The notes: a model not told the origin generated them from the letters alone. A stretch of DNA of 62,913 nt from JBLHIK01 sp047614005 (GCA_047614005.1 JBLHIK010000001.1:1-62913); one strand, 5' to 3'. Positions 26,130 to 38,331 are shown, counted from the first letter of the stretch. Numbers and translations: made by a program.

Positions 26130-26354
26130 ATGAAAAAAACATGGTTTTATTATGGATTTTCAGATCGAAGAAGAGGAATCTGGACAACAGGTACTTTCTT
26201 TGGAACTACAGAGGAACTGTTTAAAAACGGAGACTTTTTAAGAACTTTTGCACAGAGCTATTCCATATCTTTTTATTATGAATTAACACCTGAAGGTGAA
26301 AAAATTAAATTAGAATTCACTGGAGATCAGTTATATAAATTCAGAACAGCTTGA
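26130..26354 (+). CDS. Hypothetical small protein (74 aa)
   Basis: Not recognised. Aromatic-rich, beginning MKKTWFYYGFSDRRRGIWTT, with mixed alpha/beta pattern and no membrane helix. It has a strong promoter, a structured leader and a terminator, so it is a self-contained transcription unit. Upstream lies a hairpin of the same family as those before the orphan cassettes at 38.4-39.5 kb. Confidence 0.6.
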   Translation: MKKTWFYYGFSDRRRGIWTTGTFFGTTEELFKNGDFLRTFAQSYSISFYYELTPEGEKIKLEFTGDQLYKFRTA

Positions 26355-26415
26355 GATCTTATGAAAAAGAGGAAGCTGAAAGTAATGCTTAAATTACAGA
26401 TTGATTAAAAACCAA

Positions 26416-26449
26416 GCGCCTAGATAGATATTCTATTTAGGTGTTTTTT
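26416..26449 (+). terminator. Terminator after the 74-aa gene
   Basis: 12-bp stem GCGCCTAGATAG / CTATTTAGGTGT with G-U pairs, then a T-run. Confidence 0.7.
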
Positions 26450-26459
26450 ATATACAAAA

Positions 26460-26853
26460 ATACCACATCAATAACAAGCTATCACTTATTGTTATTAGAT
26501 TCTGGAGTTCGTCAATTTTTTCTCAAGAGATTCATTAAAAGTTTTAAACTTAAAGCAACAAAAAAGCAATATTATTGCTTTTTTGAGGTATAAAAAAATA
26601 CTGCATCAGTGTCTGGCTGTCGTCTATCTTTTCTCAAGGGGTTTTAGCAAAAAGTTTAAAATTTGGAAAAACAAAAAAGCAATATTATTGCTTTTTTGAG
26701 GCTATAAAGCCGATTTTACGGTATAAAAAAAATACCGCATTAATGTCTGGATATCGTCTATCTTTTCTCAAGGTATTTCATTAAAAAATTTAAAGTTTGA
26801 AGCAACAAAAAAGACATTTTAATGTCTTTTTTGGGTATAAAAAAATACTGCAC
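26460..26853 (-). repeat. Tandem decayed copies of the 5S rRNA tail and its terminator
   Basis: On the minus strand, beyond the true 5S gene, its last ~30 bases recur three times in decayed form (26743-26772, 26611-26640, 26500-26530). Each is followed by a T-rich stretch, and the first two also by a short hairpin terminator. Units are ~110-130 bp. Terminator hairpins lie at 26807-26832 (true 5S), 26673-26697 and 26560-26584. No gene lies in this stretch. Confidence 0.75.
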
Positions 26854-26854
26854 A

Positions 26855-26966
26855 ATGTCTTGGCGACGACCTACTTTCCCCAAAGAGTATCATCGGCGCA
26901 AAGAGGCTTAACTTCTGTGTTCGGAATGAGAACAGGTGTTTCCCTCTCGCTTTATCACCAAGACAT
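26855..26966 (-). rRNA. rrf: 5S ribosomal RNA
   Basis: About 112 nt. The terminal helix AATGTCTTGG / CCAAGACATT closes the molecule. Loop regions CCGAACACAGAAGTTAAGC and GTAGGTCGTCGCC match 5S consensus. It lies ~90 bp after the 23S gene in the same transcript and is ended by the hairpin at 26807-26832. Confidence 0.93.
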
Positions 26967-27057
26967 TACGCAGTATTTCATATGTAATGTATGTGTAACG
27001 CAAGTTACAAGTATCTTATAGCAATCACGCTATAGATTTGATTTTTATTTTGATATA

Positions 27058-30443
<3,386 letters not shown>

Positions 30444-30825
30444 ATATATCAATGAAATCTTTTTACAGATTTTGATGACCAACTATATAAATATAGTTGG
30501 TTCAATTTTTTGTCTAGCTGCACAGACCGCTCCGTACAGCATCAACTAACCTCGTCGTTCCTACACGATTTGGTTGTTCAGATAGTACGTATTGTACAAA
30601 ATACTATCCGCTGGTAAAGATTAGCAATAAATATCTTTACCTCCACATACACTACCTGCATTCACAGTGATTAATCTGTGAGATGATGCTGTGGGATTTA
30701 GTTGACAAAGTAATTTGCCGATTAGTAATAAAAAAACGCCTTACGGCGAATGGAAAGCATGAAAAGTTTCAGGGGCTAACTATTCGCTGTGTGTCTCTTT
30801 TTTATTACTCATATCAACGGAAGCG

Positions 30826-30854
30826 AGTATATACGAAGTACCTTTCTATGTCAA
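30826..30854 (-). promoter_or_regulatory. Promoter of the 23S-5S rRNA unit
   Basis: Perfect TTGACA (30849-30854), 17-bp spacer, TATACT (30826-30831) on the minus strand. It is the strongest sigma70-type promoter in the window and drives 23S without 16S. Confidence 0.75.
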
Positions 30855-30945
30855 GAAAATTCCAAAGAAATATTTGTAATAGAAAAGAGGTATTGTACTA
30901 AGCTTATTTTGCATGTTTGAGTTTTGATATTTTGAGGCAAATTAT

Positions 30946-30974
30946 AAAAGCGCAGGCCTTTGGCCTGCGCTTTT
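30946..30974. terminator. Bidirectional terminator
   Basis: Perfect 13-bp stem AAAAGCGCAGGCC / GGCCTGCGCTTTT with a TTT loop, between the MscS-like gene and the rRNA promoter. Confidence 0.85.
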
Positions 30975-31002
30975 ATGTCATAGATAAATAATCTAAAAAA
31001 GA

Positions 31003-31683
31003 CTATTCGTGAATGTCTCTTTTTACTTTTTCAAGTAGTCGAGCCGCAAGATCTTTTCCTCCAAGTCCGAGTGAAAGTCCACCTGCAAGAGCAAGCATTC
31101 CTACGATTGCGATAAAGAGTGTCTGCATAAATGCAGGAGCAATACCAAGCTCAGAAAGAGCGATGATAAATGCAAAAATCCAAATAGCATAATATACGAT
31201 AGTCCCGAGCATTTTTCCTGAAGTCAAACCTGCACCTTTTGCTGATCCAGAAACAAGCTTTTTCATAAAATCAGAAACTATAGTTGCCGCCATAAGAACG
31301 AGAACTGCAATTATGATTTGTGGAATGTATGCAAGAACATTTTGTAAGAAAACATTTACTTGTGTAAGTCCGAGGATTTCAAGTGATGCTGTAAGAAAAG
31401 CAATTGCAAGAAACCATTTTACAATCTCTCCTAGGAACTGAGCTACGTTGAGCTGATACCCTGCTTTTGATACTGTTCGCTCTACTGATGAGTTTGCGAA
31501 AATTTTGTTAACGCGTGCTGCCTGTAGGATATGAGAAACTGCTTTCCCTACTACTACAGAGATCCACCACCCAAGAATAAAAACTATAACACCTCCTATA
31601 AGAAGTGGAACAAAAGCTATAAACCCTTCCCATAGTCCGAAAAGAGAATTTTGCAGAACTGCACTCCATGTTTGTAATACCAT
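31003..31683 (-). CDS. MscS-related membrane protein (conserved TM-helix family)
   Basis: 226 aa, four to five hydrophobic helices. It has the repeat GGVIVFILGWWISVVVGKAV of the conserved TM-helix family (PF05552 type) and ends with AIVGMLALAGGLSLGLGGKD, very like the pore helix of mechanosensitive MscS channels. The large cytoplasmic beta domain of MscS is missing. It is probably a small ion channel or osmotic-stress protein; substrate unknown. Confidence 0.75.
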   Translation of the reverse strand: MVLQTWSAVLQNSLFGLWEGFIAFVPLLIGGVIVFILGWWISVVVGKAVSHILQAARVNKIFANSSVERTVSKAGYQLNVAQFLGEIVKWFLAIAFLTASLEILGLTQVNVFLQNVLAYIPQIIIAVLVLMAATIVSDFMKKLVSGSAKGAGLTSGKMLGTIVYYAIWIFAFIIALSELGIAPAFMQTLFIAIVGMLALAGGLSLGLGGKDLAARLLEKVKRDIHE

Positions 31684-31819
31684 ATAATATATAAATAACT
31701 AATAATTAATAAATGACCTTATATATTTATTATATCAAGTAGAAAAATAAAAAGTTATTTCATGTGGATAACTTTAAAGAAAAAAACAATACATATAGAT
31801 GTATTGTTTTAAAATATTT

Positions 31820-32464
31820 CTATTTTCGTTTTGTGTTAAGAGAGATTGGATTTACTTGAAATACAACATCATGATCATAATCGAGAACATCATAGATGAG
31901 CTTGTCTCTCATCTCGTATCGATAGAGAAAATCAGATGTGACGAAAGTGGCATATGAGAGCTCTCTTCCTATTTCTGATTCTATTATCTTTACTACGCTT
32001 TCTACAGCAGATAGATTGAGCTTGTCCCCTACGAGAAGTATATCGAGACGAGCATCTTCGTCTCGAAGAAACACACCTGATGCAATAATGAGTTTAATTT
32101 TTCCAGTTTTATCAAAACGCTTTTTGAGTTCCTTTCCAGAATACGAGTCAGTGTCGAGAAGAAGAGTACTGAGGGGTTTGTTATATTCGAAAGTTTCATC
32201 AAGGATAAAACCTGTTACTTTTTTCTTTATTATTTTATCTCCTTTTTTTAGTTTTTTTATTATCTCTTTTGTAAATGTTTTTTCTTTGATTACATTTGTA
32301 TCTTTCAAGAGTTTGATTTCTTTGTTGAGAAGAGCTTGCTCGACACGTGTGCGTTTGAGCACTTCTTCTTTTTCAAAAATGTATGAAGGATTTGAGAGGA
32401 AAAGTCGGAGAACTTTTACGCGAGCAGTTGAGCCAAAAAGTTTTGAGAGAATATCTTTTTTCAT
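31820..32464 (-). CDS. Winged-helix regulator with nucleotidyltransferase-like domain
   Basis: 214 aa from the ATG at 32464. An N-terminal winged helix (SKLFGSTARVKVLRLFLSNP) is followed by a domain with IASGVFLRDEDARLDILLVGD, the spacing of minimal nucleotidyltransferase folds. The GS...D-D catalytic pattern is not clearly intact. This family is common in CPR genomes; target unknown. The start at 32464 is preferred because TATACT ends 7 nt before it, and a longer frame (to 32503) would run into that promoter. Confidence 0.65.
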   Translation of the reverse strand: MKKDILSKLFGSTARVKVLRLFLSNPSYIFEKEEVLKRTRVEQALLNKEIKLLKDTNVIKEKTFTKEIIKKLKKGDKIIKKKVTGFILDETFEYNKPLSTLLLDTDSYSGKELKKRFDKTGKIKLIIASGVFLRDEDARLDILLVGDKLNLSAVESVVKIIESEIGRELSYATFVTSDFLYRYEMRDKLIYDVLDYDHDVVFQVNPISLNTKRK

Positions 32465-32471
32465 AGACCCC

Positions 32472-32477
32472 AGTATA
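32472..32477 (-). promoter_or_regulatory. -10 element before the winged-helix gene
   Basis: TATACT, 7 nt (GGGGTCT), then ATG at 32464. It predicts a leaderless transcript. Confidence 0.45.
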
Positions 32478-32504
32478 AAACAGAAGAGACTTTTTCGCAA
32501 CAAA

Positions 32505-32533
32505 AAAAGCGATGCACACTACGCATCGCTTTT
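32505..32533. terminator. Terminator after the small membrane-protein pair
   Basis: 11-bp stem AAAAGCGATGC / GCATCGCTTTT, 7-nt loop, T-run on the minus strand. Confidence 0.8.
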
Positions 32534-32541
32534 ACCCAGAC

Positions 32542-32775
32542 TCATTCGTTTTCAGTATAACTGTAGAATGAATCTTTGTTTATTTTCCATCTCGAAAATA
32601 AAATACAAAAGAGAGATAAGACAAAAATAAGCAATATATATAACATTGATTTAAAATCTGAAAAGGGTTTATAAAAACACCCTCTCGTAAACCAATTTAT
32701 TATAAATAAAACAAGTAATATTCCTAAAATAGCTAGAAGGATTGTATTCTTTTTCTTTCTTTCTTTAGTCTTCAT
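32542..32775 (-). CDS. Small two-helix membrane protein (77 aa)
   Basis: Not recognised. Basic start MKTKERKKKN and two membrane helices (ILLAILGILLVLFIINWF and MLYILLIFVLSLFCILFS). It forms a pair with the 66-aa gene 2 bp upstream, and both end at the same terminator. Confidence 0.5.
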   Translation of the reverse strand: MKTKERKKKNTILLAILGILLVLFIINWFTRGCFYKPFSDFKSMLYILLIFVLSLFCILFSRWKINKDSFYSYTENE

Positions 32776-32777
32776 TT

Positions 32778-32978
32778 TTAAAGTTTTAATTGTTTTCTAC
32801 TTTCTCTATTAAACCAGAAAAAGATAGCCATCGCTGCATAGAAAGCAACAATAAATACTCCATATTTTTCAAAATCAATAATGTCTTTAAAAGTAAAAGA
32901 GCCTATGGCTACTGTAATACTTATGAATACGAATACCCAAAAGAAAATTCTGTTTCTTCTTATCTTTTTTTCAATCAT
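32778..32978 (-). CDS. Small two-helix membrane protein (66 aa)
   Basis: Not recognised. MIEKKIRRNRIFFWVFVFIS opens a first helix; a second follows (YGVFIVAFYAAMAIFFWF), then a basic tail. The ATG at 32978 puts the basic start next to the helix; an upstream in-frame start at 33038 is possible. Operon with the 77-aa gene. Confidence 0.5.
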   Translation of the reverse strand: MIEKKIRRNRIFFWVFVFISITVAIGSFTFKDIIDFEKYGVFIVAFYAAMAIFFWFNRESRKQLKL

Positions 32979-33078
32979 GGTTGTTTTTTTTAGATGTGAA
33001 ATAACAATTTGAATTTGTAGATTATCTACAATGCGCAATATAACACATGCTAAATATAATGCAAGTCTTTTGAAGTAA

Positions 33079-33110
33079 AATAAAAAACGCCCGTAAGGGC
33101 GTTTTTTATT
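33079..33110. terminator. Terminator of the rplJ-rplL operon
   Basis: Perfect 14-bp stem AATAAAAAACGCCC / GGGCGTTTTTTATT with a GTAA loop. Confidence 0.9.
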
Positions 33111-33128
33111 TGTAAGAAAAATGAATTG

Positions 33129-33641
33129 TTATTTTAATTCTACTTTTCCTCCAGCTGCTTCAATCTTCGCTTTTATTTCTTCAGCTTCTTCTTTTTTGAT
33201 TCCAGTTTTGATCATTGCAGGTGTTCCTTCTACAAGGTCTTTTGCTTCCTTAAGACCAAGTCCAAGTACTTCCTTTACAACTTTCATCACAGGGATTTTA
33301 GCACCTCCATCTGATGTAAGCTCTACATCGAATTCAGTTTTCTCTTCCCCTGCATCACCGGCAGCAGGACCAGCTACTGCAACTGCAGATGCTGATACTC
33401 CAAATTTCTTTTCGAGAAGTTTTACAAGCTCGTTGAGTTCAAGAACAGTCATGCTTTCTACTTGTTCTACAAGAGCTTTGAATTGTGCTGGCACTTCTAC
33501 GTCAGCTCCTTCTTCTTCTACTTCTTCTACTTTAGCTTCTTCTTTTACTTCTTCTACTTTAGCTTCTTCTACTACAGGAGCTTCTGTCGCTTCTGTTATA
33601 GTTTCTTCTACAGCGTCTTGTGTTGTATTTTCGTCTGTCAT
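33129..33641 (-). CDS. rplL: Ribosomal protein bL12 with acidic N-terminal extension
   Basis: Stalk protein that recruits translation GTPases. 170 aa, against ~120-125 normally. Residues ~48-170 are a standard L7/L12: [20 protein letters not shown] dimerisation region, alanine hinge, and the C-terminal domain [20 protein letters not shown]. The first ~48 residues are an extra, very acidic Ala/Val/Glu-rich repeat ([20 protein letters not shown]). The frame is continuous and the ATG at 33641 lies 40 bp after rplJ, so the extension seems real. The nearest later ATG (residue 64) would cut into the conserved domain. Confidence 0.95.
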   Translation of the reverse strand: MTDENTTQDAVEETITEATEAPVVEEAKVEEVKEEAKVEEVEEEGADVEVPAQFKALVEQVESMTVLELNELVKLLEKKFGVSASAVAVAGPAAGDAGEEKTEFDVELTSDGGAKIPVMKVVKEVLGLGLKEAKDLVEGTPAMIKTGIKKEEAEEIKAKIEAAGGKVELK

Positions 33642-33681
33642 ATTTCTATTACTAGATTATTAAAAGTTAGTTGTTTTGTAT

Positions 33682-34173
33682 CTATGCTCGCTTCTGTGCA
33701 ATCTGCCCGAGAGCCACTGCAAGTCCTTGTATTGGAGAGTTGATAACATTTACGAACATTCCTCGGAGAGTCTGAAGATCTGGGATCTGTGCGATGTCAT
33801 TCATCTCTTCCATTGTTCTGTATCTATTTTCAAATACACCACCTACAATAGACATAGATTTTTTATTTTTCTTGTGGAATTCAAATATCTCACGAGCAGG
33901 TGCTGTAGGATCATCATTGCTCCACGCAAGAGCAATGTTGCCTGGCATCTCTGGCATAGAACCCTCATACCCTTTTGAGTCGAGTGCTCGCCCTATGAGA
34001 GTCTTTTTTGCAACACGGTATGATATACCTTGCTCTTGAAGTGTGCGACGTATCTCTGTAGCTTTTCCTACAGTAAGACCATTGAAGTTTACAAACACTA
34101 CTGATGTAGCATCTGCCATACCTTTTTCAAGTCCACTGATTATTTCTTTTTTCTTAGCTTTTGTAATTGCCAT
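33682..34173 (-). CDS. rplJ: Ribosomal protein uL10
   Basis: 163 aa. It forms the base of the L12 stalk on 23S rRNA. Recognised from MAITKAKKKEIISGLEKGMA, NFNGLTVGKATEIRRTLQEQ, YRVAKKTLIGRAL and the L12-binding end. First gene of rplJ-rplL, behind a classical L10 leader with a terminator hairpin a few bases before the gene. Confidence 0.96.
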   Translation of the reverse strand: MAITKAKKKEIISGLEKGMADATSVVFVNFNGLTVGKATEIRRTLQEQGISYRVAKKTLIGRALDSKGYEGSMPEMPGNIALAWSNDDPTAPAREIFEFHKKNKKSMSIVGGVFENRYRTMEEMNDIAQIPDLQTLRGMFVNVINSPIQGLAVALGQIAQKRA

Positions 34174-34190
34174 GTTTATTTTTTTAAATT

Positions 34191-34306
34191 AAAAAAACGG
34201 CTTATAACGCCGTCGCACAAATATACTATGTATATTATTTGTATCGACCACAACTAAGTAGGTTTTATTTCTCAATATGAGAATACCTACTGTCTTTGCT
34301 ACGGCA
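34191..34306 (-). promoter_or_regulatory. Ribosomal protein L10 leader with attenuator
   Basis: The RNA begins CTGCCGTAGCAAAGACAGTA, typical of L10 leaders, with AGTAGGT pairing ACCTACT further on. It finishes in a terminator-type hairpin ACGGC-GTTATAA-GCCGT followed by seven T residues (34191-34214), just before rplJ. L10-L12 binding to the leader presumably favours the terminator. Confidence 0.75.
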
Positions 34307-34311
34307 GATAT

Positions 34312-34339
34312 ACCATATCATAGACATTTTGTTTTGCAA
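34312..34339 (-). promoter_or_regulatory. Promoter of the rplJ-rplL operon
   Basis: TTGCAA (34334-34339), 16-bp spacer, TATGGT (34312-34317); the expected start at ~34305 coincides with the beginning of the L10 leader. Confidence 0.5.
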
Positions 34340-34349
34340 ATAGGAGATT

Positions 34350-34715
34350 TTAAAAACCAATAGAAGTAATATGGGAAAATAGCAAAAATGAGAAAAATGA
34401 AATTAAATATACATAGTATATAAATCCAGTTACAAAATTCACTAAATGTAGTTTTATAGATATCCCTTTTTTAACAAAACTCTTTGTTAAAAAGATTAAA
34501 AAAATTAAATGAGTAATTGGTGTAAAAAATAAACCACTCCAACGTAAATCTTTAATAAGGATATTGTTTAAATCTTCTATATTAAATAAGAATCTAAAAA
34601 AATCTATTCCTTTAAATTTTGAATCAAAAATAATAAAACAAAATAATAAAACAAAAATAACTACCAAATATCCTGCATGCCATTTTAATAATTGTTTTTT
34701 AATTTCTCTGTTCAT
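34350..34715 (-). CDS. Hypothetical membrane protein (121 aa)
   Basis: Not recognised. Three to four membrane helices (YLVVIFVLLFCFIIF, WSGLFFTPITHLIFLIFL, FVTGFIYYVYLISFFSFLLF). Very AT-rich. It starts 12 bp after the surface lipase gene and may be co-transcribed with it. Confidence 0.5.
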   Translation of the reverse strand: MNREIKKQLLKWHAGYLVVIFVLLFCFIIFDSKFKGIDFFRFLFNIEDLNNILIKDLRWSGLFFTPITHLIFLIFLTKSFVKKGISIKLHLVNFVTGFIYYVYLISFFSFLLFSHITSIGF

Positions 34716-34727
34716 ATAGTAATTTTA

Positions 34728-37700
34728 TCATGATTTTCTTTTAAACAAATGAAATACTCTCTTGAAAAAGTTTCTTATCCTGTGCCAGAGATTTTCCGAA
34801 GTAGCATCACTCACCGAAGCAGAGAGAAGAGCAGGCACATCTCCCTCTTTTATATCTTCTACTTTTTCTACATCTGCGATACTCACCTCATCTTCTTCAG
34901 TATTTTCTTCTTCCTTTTTCTCTTTTACTAACTCTTTTTCTATGAGTATTTCCTGTACGGATTCTTCTGTTGTTTCTTCTACCATTACTTCTTCTATCGC
35001 TTCATCTGTTTCTTCTTCCTTTTTTTCTTTTACTGCCTCTTCCTCTTCTTGTACTACTATTCTCTTTTGTCTAGAACTACTTCCTGACGAGACAGTGTGT
35101 TGTACCTCTATATTACTACTCTTCATACTCTCAGTATTTCCCGCAATATCTATAGAAAAATACGATACAGTCGAGGAGCTCTGAGCGAGGAATGGATATT
35201 CATAGATCTGCCACTCACCACTATCGAGCCGGTACCATGTTCGTAGTATCTCACTCTCGTCTTCTGTAATGAGAGTGATTTCTTTTTCCGATGAACCACT
35301 CTCAGAGAGGTGTGTCACAGGAGACACAACATCTACAGAAGTACTCACAGAAACTTCGCTGATGAGAGTATCTATCGTGCCGTCGTTTTCATCGTCTATA
35401 GAGAGCTCTATAGACGAGAGATCTTCTGTATCGAGAGTGAACGTCGTCACAGAAGTACTCGTCACTAGCTCTACGTCGTTATAGAGACGCGTCTCTATAT
35501 ACTCGCCATTATGTACCTTTTGTATATATAGATCATAGCTCCCTGTATCGTAGGCATCTATCTGTATATCGAGAGATCCAGAGACAGACTCGTCGATAAA
35601 CATATACATCACATCCTCTATCATCTCTACATGCACGCCTTCAATGCCCTCTTCGAGAGTGCCATCTTCGAGCAGTCCTACATGTCCTCCTGAGCTGTCA
35701 TATATATGAAGATTCACAGGACTATGAGTGCTCACGACTGTCCCTGATATATCACCGCACGCACCTACTCTCGAAGAGAACTCCGACTCGCTCGCAGTAC
35801 CACCTGAGAGTATATCGAGTATCCCTTTTCTCACATCTGTATCATTCATCATGAAAGCATGTGAGGTTTCGTTGACATAATATATCTCATCTACTTCCTG
35901 ATGAGAGGCACTCTCTATAGGCACTACATCATCTCCGTTGATATATAGTATCTTGTAGTCGAAAGAGTCTTCGTCTCCTATGAGAGCCTTGCTACTATTG
36001 TTGCCTATGATAAATTCTCCGAGAGTCGGAGACTGACAACCAGCAAAGGTATAGGTTTGCACCTCTCCAAAATCCATATTTTCTATTGAACTATGCAGTG
36101 GCTCTATAGTATCAAACATGAGAGAGTTTCTTCCTTGATCCTGTAAATACCCTCTCGTCTCGTCGTAGTCATATGAGCCATCGGCAAAGACTGTGGTCGT
36201 ATCTGTGACGTATTCCCCTCCTCTCTCTTCAAAGTATTTACCTGTCGGCAAGAGCTGATAGACTGATGGGAAGTTTTGGGATATTTCTTGTATGCGTTTT
36301 TCATTGAGTTTGAAAGGTCCAACTCTAAATCCCATACTATCTCCCCACATGAGAACTTTAAAAGCTTTGGGAGCTCCTATATGTGGTGTCCCCACGAAGA
36401 CGACCTTGTCTATACTCTCCTTACCATAATCTGCTGCATATGATTTTGCCACGAGACCTCCCATGGAGTGTGCTATGAGAGTGACTTGTTCTGCTTCTGT
36501 CTCGAGAAGTACTGCGTCTATCTTTGCCTTTAATAGCTCGCCTGTCATACGTGTATCAAAACGCCAGTCATAAGGAAAGGGAAAGAACGTCTCTCCTTCT
36601 ATATATCCTATACTTTCTAAATCTTCAATGAAATCTTGTGTGATATTTTTATTCACAACTTCTCGAAAAATATCCCCTTCTTTCACATCATTCACAGAAT
36701 TCTGTCCGTCATTAAAAAGAGATAATTCTTTAAGATAATTATCATCAGGGAGTAATACTCCCTTCAAAGCTCTCGGCCATTTCTCCTCTCCATTTTCTCC
36801 ATCTATGAGATAGCTCGCAGTAATTCCAGGGATAAATATCACAGGTGTGAGCTTTTTCTCTACGCCGTATTTATCAAAAGGTTGCATTCCTGCTTTTATC
36901 TCTGGCTTTTCTGTGAGCCAGTCAGAATAGTCGACATCTCCCTCCACTACTCCCCCTTCTCCATCTGGATTATTTGTATGTGTCGGACCAGTCTCGCTCC
37001 CCCAGTAATTCCCCCTTGCTACCACAGGATCATTCCCTTCCATGAAAACATCCCTTTCTCTACTATTCTCAAAAATACTATTTTCTACTGTCACTCTTCC
37101 ATTTCCTGTAGCATAGATGCCTCTATTATTTCCAGAAAAGACTGTATTTTCTATAAGAGTATCTGAGGTAAATCTTTCGTATCTTTGATATCTTCCAGAT
37201 CTAGTATAGATAGCTATGTTTGCATTTTGTATTCTATTGTTATACAGATGTGAATTCGGGTCAGTTCCAATATATATTCCGATATTGCTATCGTCATAAC
37301 TATCAAATGCAAAATCATTGAAACCCATTTTCATGTTACTATCTTTTCCTATACTTCCTATACTTGCACTAGTGTCAAAATGAAAAGCATTATTAATAAG
37401 AGTGAAATTCCCATAAACACCCAATCTAAAACCCTTCTTGGATATATGACGAGCTACGCTGTTTTGCATGGTGATATGAGCAGCTTCGCGAGTCGTCAAA
37501 AGAGTCCCAACATGCGTTGCCTCCAGCTCATCTATGAGAGTGTGGCTAGTATTATAAAGACCTTCTACACCTGTTTCAACATGAGAGAGAACAGGCCTGA
37601 CGAGATGGCCCCTCGATCTATAAAATAAAAACCCTCTTTCTCCATATGATATGTGTATATCTTTATACTGACCATATTGATTTGTAAAAAAAAGATAAAG

Positions 37701-38156
37701 ACCCGTGCTTGCGTGATAGATATTCAAGTGAGAGAGTGAAAGAGTGGTATCTTTTCCAATTCTGATTCCTCCCCAACAGTATCCATCACAATATTCTTGG
37801 TCGAGATTGCCACCTTGTGCATTTCTACTTGCAAAAAGTATCGGGAGGTCTTTTGTACCATTGGCAGTAAAGGTAGCTCCTCCACCAGTAATGATTCCAT
37901 AATACGGATATCCATCAAAATCTTCTGGAGGTGCATCTACGTAGACCTCCACACCTGGCTCTATGGTAAGACTAGTGTATTCGCCCCACATGTTGATATT
38001 TGTTTGCAGGATATACGGAGACCCCTCAAGAGTCCACGTCACCTCACTTTCAATATTTTCGGTAACAAAAGTCTCTGCAAATGCACTTTCTAAAGGAGAC
38101 AACAAAAAGAAAAAACCACATACAACAAGAAAGATAATGTATCGCTTTCTACTCAT
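34728..38156 (-). CDS. Secreted beta-helix protein with LCAT/PGAP1-type lipase domain (1142 aa)
   Basis: A Sec signal peptide (RYIIFLVVCGFFFLLSPLES then AFA) leads a right-handed beta-helix of ~380 residues with repeated N-ANIAIYT / NNRGIYATGNG patterns. An alpha/beta hydrolase follows (~430-780), opening TPVIFIPGITASYL, with nucleophile elbow LIAHSMGGLVAKSYA and FVGTPHIGAPKAF; this is the LCAT/PGAP1 lipase family. Further on are an Ig/OmpL47-like module (TWYRLDSGEWQIYEYPFLAQ...SIDIAGNTE) and a highly acidic Glu/Lys tail. It is probably a surface enzyme acting on lipids or on host-cell envelope; substrate unproven. Catalytic Ser is present; Asp and His cannot be assigned by eye. Confidence 0.75.
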   Translation of the reverse strand: MSRKRYIIFLVVCGFFFLLSPLESAFAETFVTENIESEVTWTLEGSPYILQTNINMWGEYTSLTIEPGVEVYVDAPPEDFDGYPYYGIITGGGATFTANGTKDLPILFASRNAQGGNLDQEYCDGYCWGGIRIGKDTTLSLSHLNIYHASTGLYLFFTNQYGQYKDIHISYGERGFLFYRSRGHLVRPVLSHVETGVEGLYNTSHTLIDELEATHVGTLLTTREAAHITMQNSVARHISKKGFRLGVYGNFTLINNAFHFDTSASIGSIGKDSNMKMGFNDFAFDSYDDSNIGIYIGTDPNSHLYNNRIQNANIAIYTRSGRYQRYERFTSDTLIENTVFSGNNRGIYATGNGRVTVENSIFENSRERDVFMEGNDPVVARGNYWGSETGPTHTNNPDGEGGVVEGDVDYSDWLTEKPEIKAGMQPFDKYGVEKKLTPVIFIPGITASYLIDGENGEEKWPRALKGVLLPDDNYLKELSLFNDGQNSVNDVKEGDIFREVVNKNITQDFIEDLESIGYIEGETFFPFPYDWRFDTRMTGELLKAKIDAVLLETEAEQVTLIAHSMGGLVAKSYAADYGKESIDKVVFVGTPHIGAPKAFKVLMWGDSMGFRVGPFKLNEKRIQEISQNFPSVYQLLPTGKYFEERGGEYVTDTTTVFADGSYDYDETRGYLQDQGRNSLMFDTIEPLHSSIENMDFGEVQTYTFAGCQSPTLGEFIIGNNSSKALIGDEDSFDYKILYINGDDVVPIESASHQEVDEIYYVNETSHAFMMNDTDVRKGILDILSGGTASESEFSSRVGACGDISGTVVSTHSPVNLHIYDSSGGHVGLLEDGTLEEGIEGVHVEMIEDVMYMFIDESVSGSLDIQIDAYDTGSYDLYIQKVHNGEYIETRLYNDVELVTSTSVTTFTLDTEDLSSIELSIDDENDGTIDTLISEVSVSTSVDVVSPVTHLSESGSSEKEITLITEDESEILRTWYRLDSGEWQIYEYPFLAQSSSTVSYFSIDIAGNTESMKSSNIEVQHTVSSGSSSRQKRIVVQEEEEAVKEKKEEETDEAIEEVMVEETTEESVQEILIEKELVKEKKEEENTEEDEVSIADVEKVEDIKEGDVPALLSASVSDATSENLWHRIRNFFKRVFHLFKRKS

Positions 38157-38217
38157 ATAAAAAGTATATCTATAATATATAAAAAAACAAGCAAACTAAA
38201 ATTAGAGATTCAAATAT

Positions 38218-38331
38218 TTAGAAAATATCTTTATAGCTTCCTCCCCATGCTTTATCGATAATAAAAAACAACAGGAGTGAAATACCTAAAATAAGGGTAA
38301 AGACGAGGATTGTCTTGAGGTAATGTTTCAT
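38218..38331 (-). CDS. Possible 37-aa single-pass membrane peptide
   Basis: MKHYLKTILVFTLILGISLL then LFFIIDKAWGGSYKDIF: one helix after a basic start and a short tail. It resembles the 38-aa frame at 5305-5421 in size and design. Coding status uncertain. Confidence 0.35.
   Translation of the reverse strand: MKHYLKTILVFTLILGISLLLFFIIDKAWGGSYKDIF

Larger units (their letters stand above)
30444..31002. other. Leader/upstream region of the 23S-5S unit
   Basis: No gene seen. It contains the rRNA promoter at 30826-30854, a ~375-nt leader with several hairpins (for example CGCC-TTA-CGGCG near 30740 and CACAG...CTGTG near 30670), and a bidirectional terminator at 30946-30974. I searched for 16S and tRNA signatures and found none. 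Confidence 0.6.

Noticed and set aside
33121..33663. 180-codon Ser/Thr-rich frame on the plus strand
   Set aside because: It is the antisense shadow of rplL, whose identity and terminator are clear.
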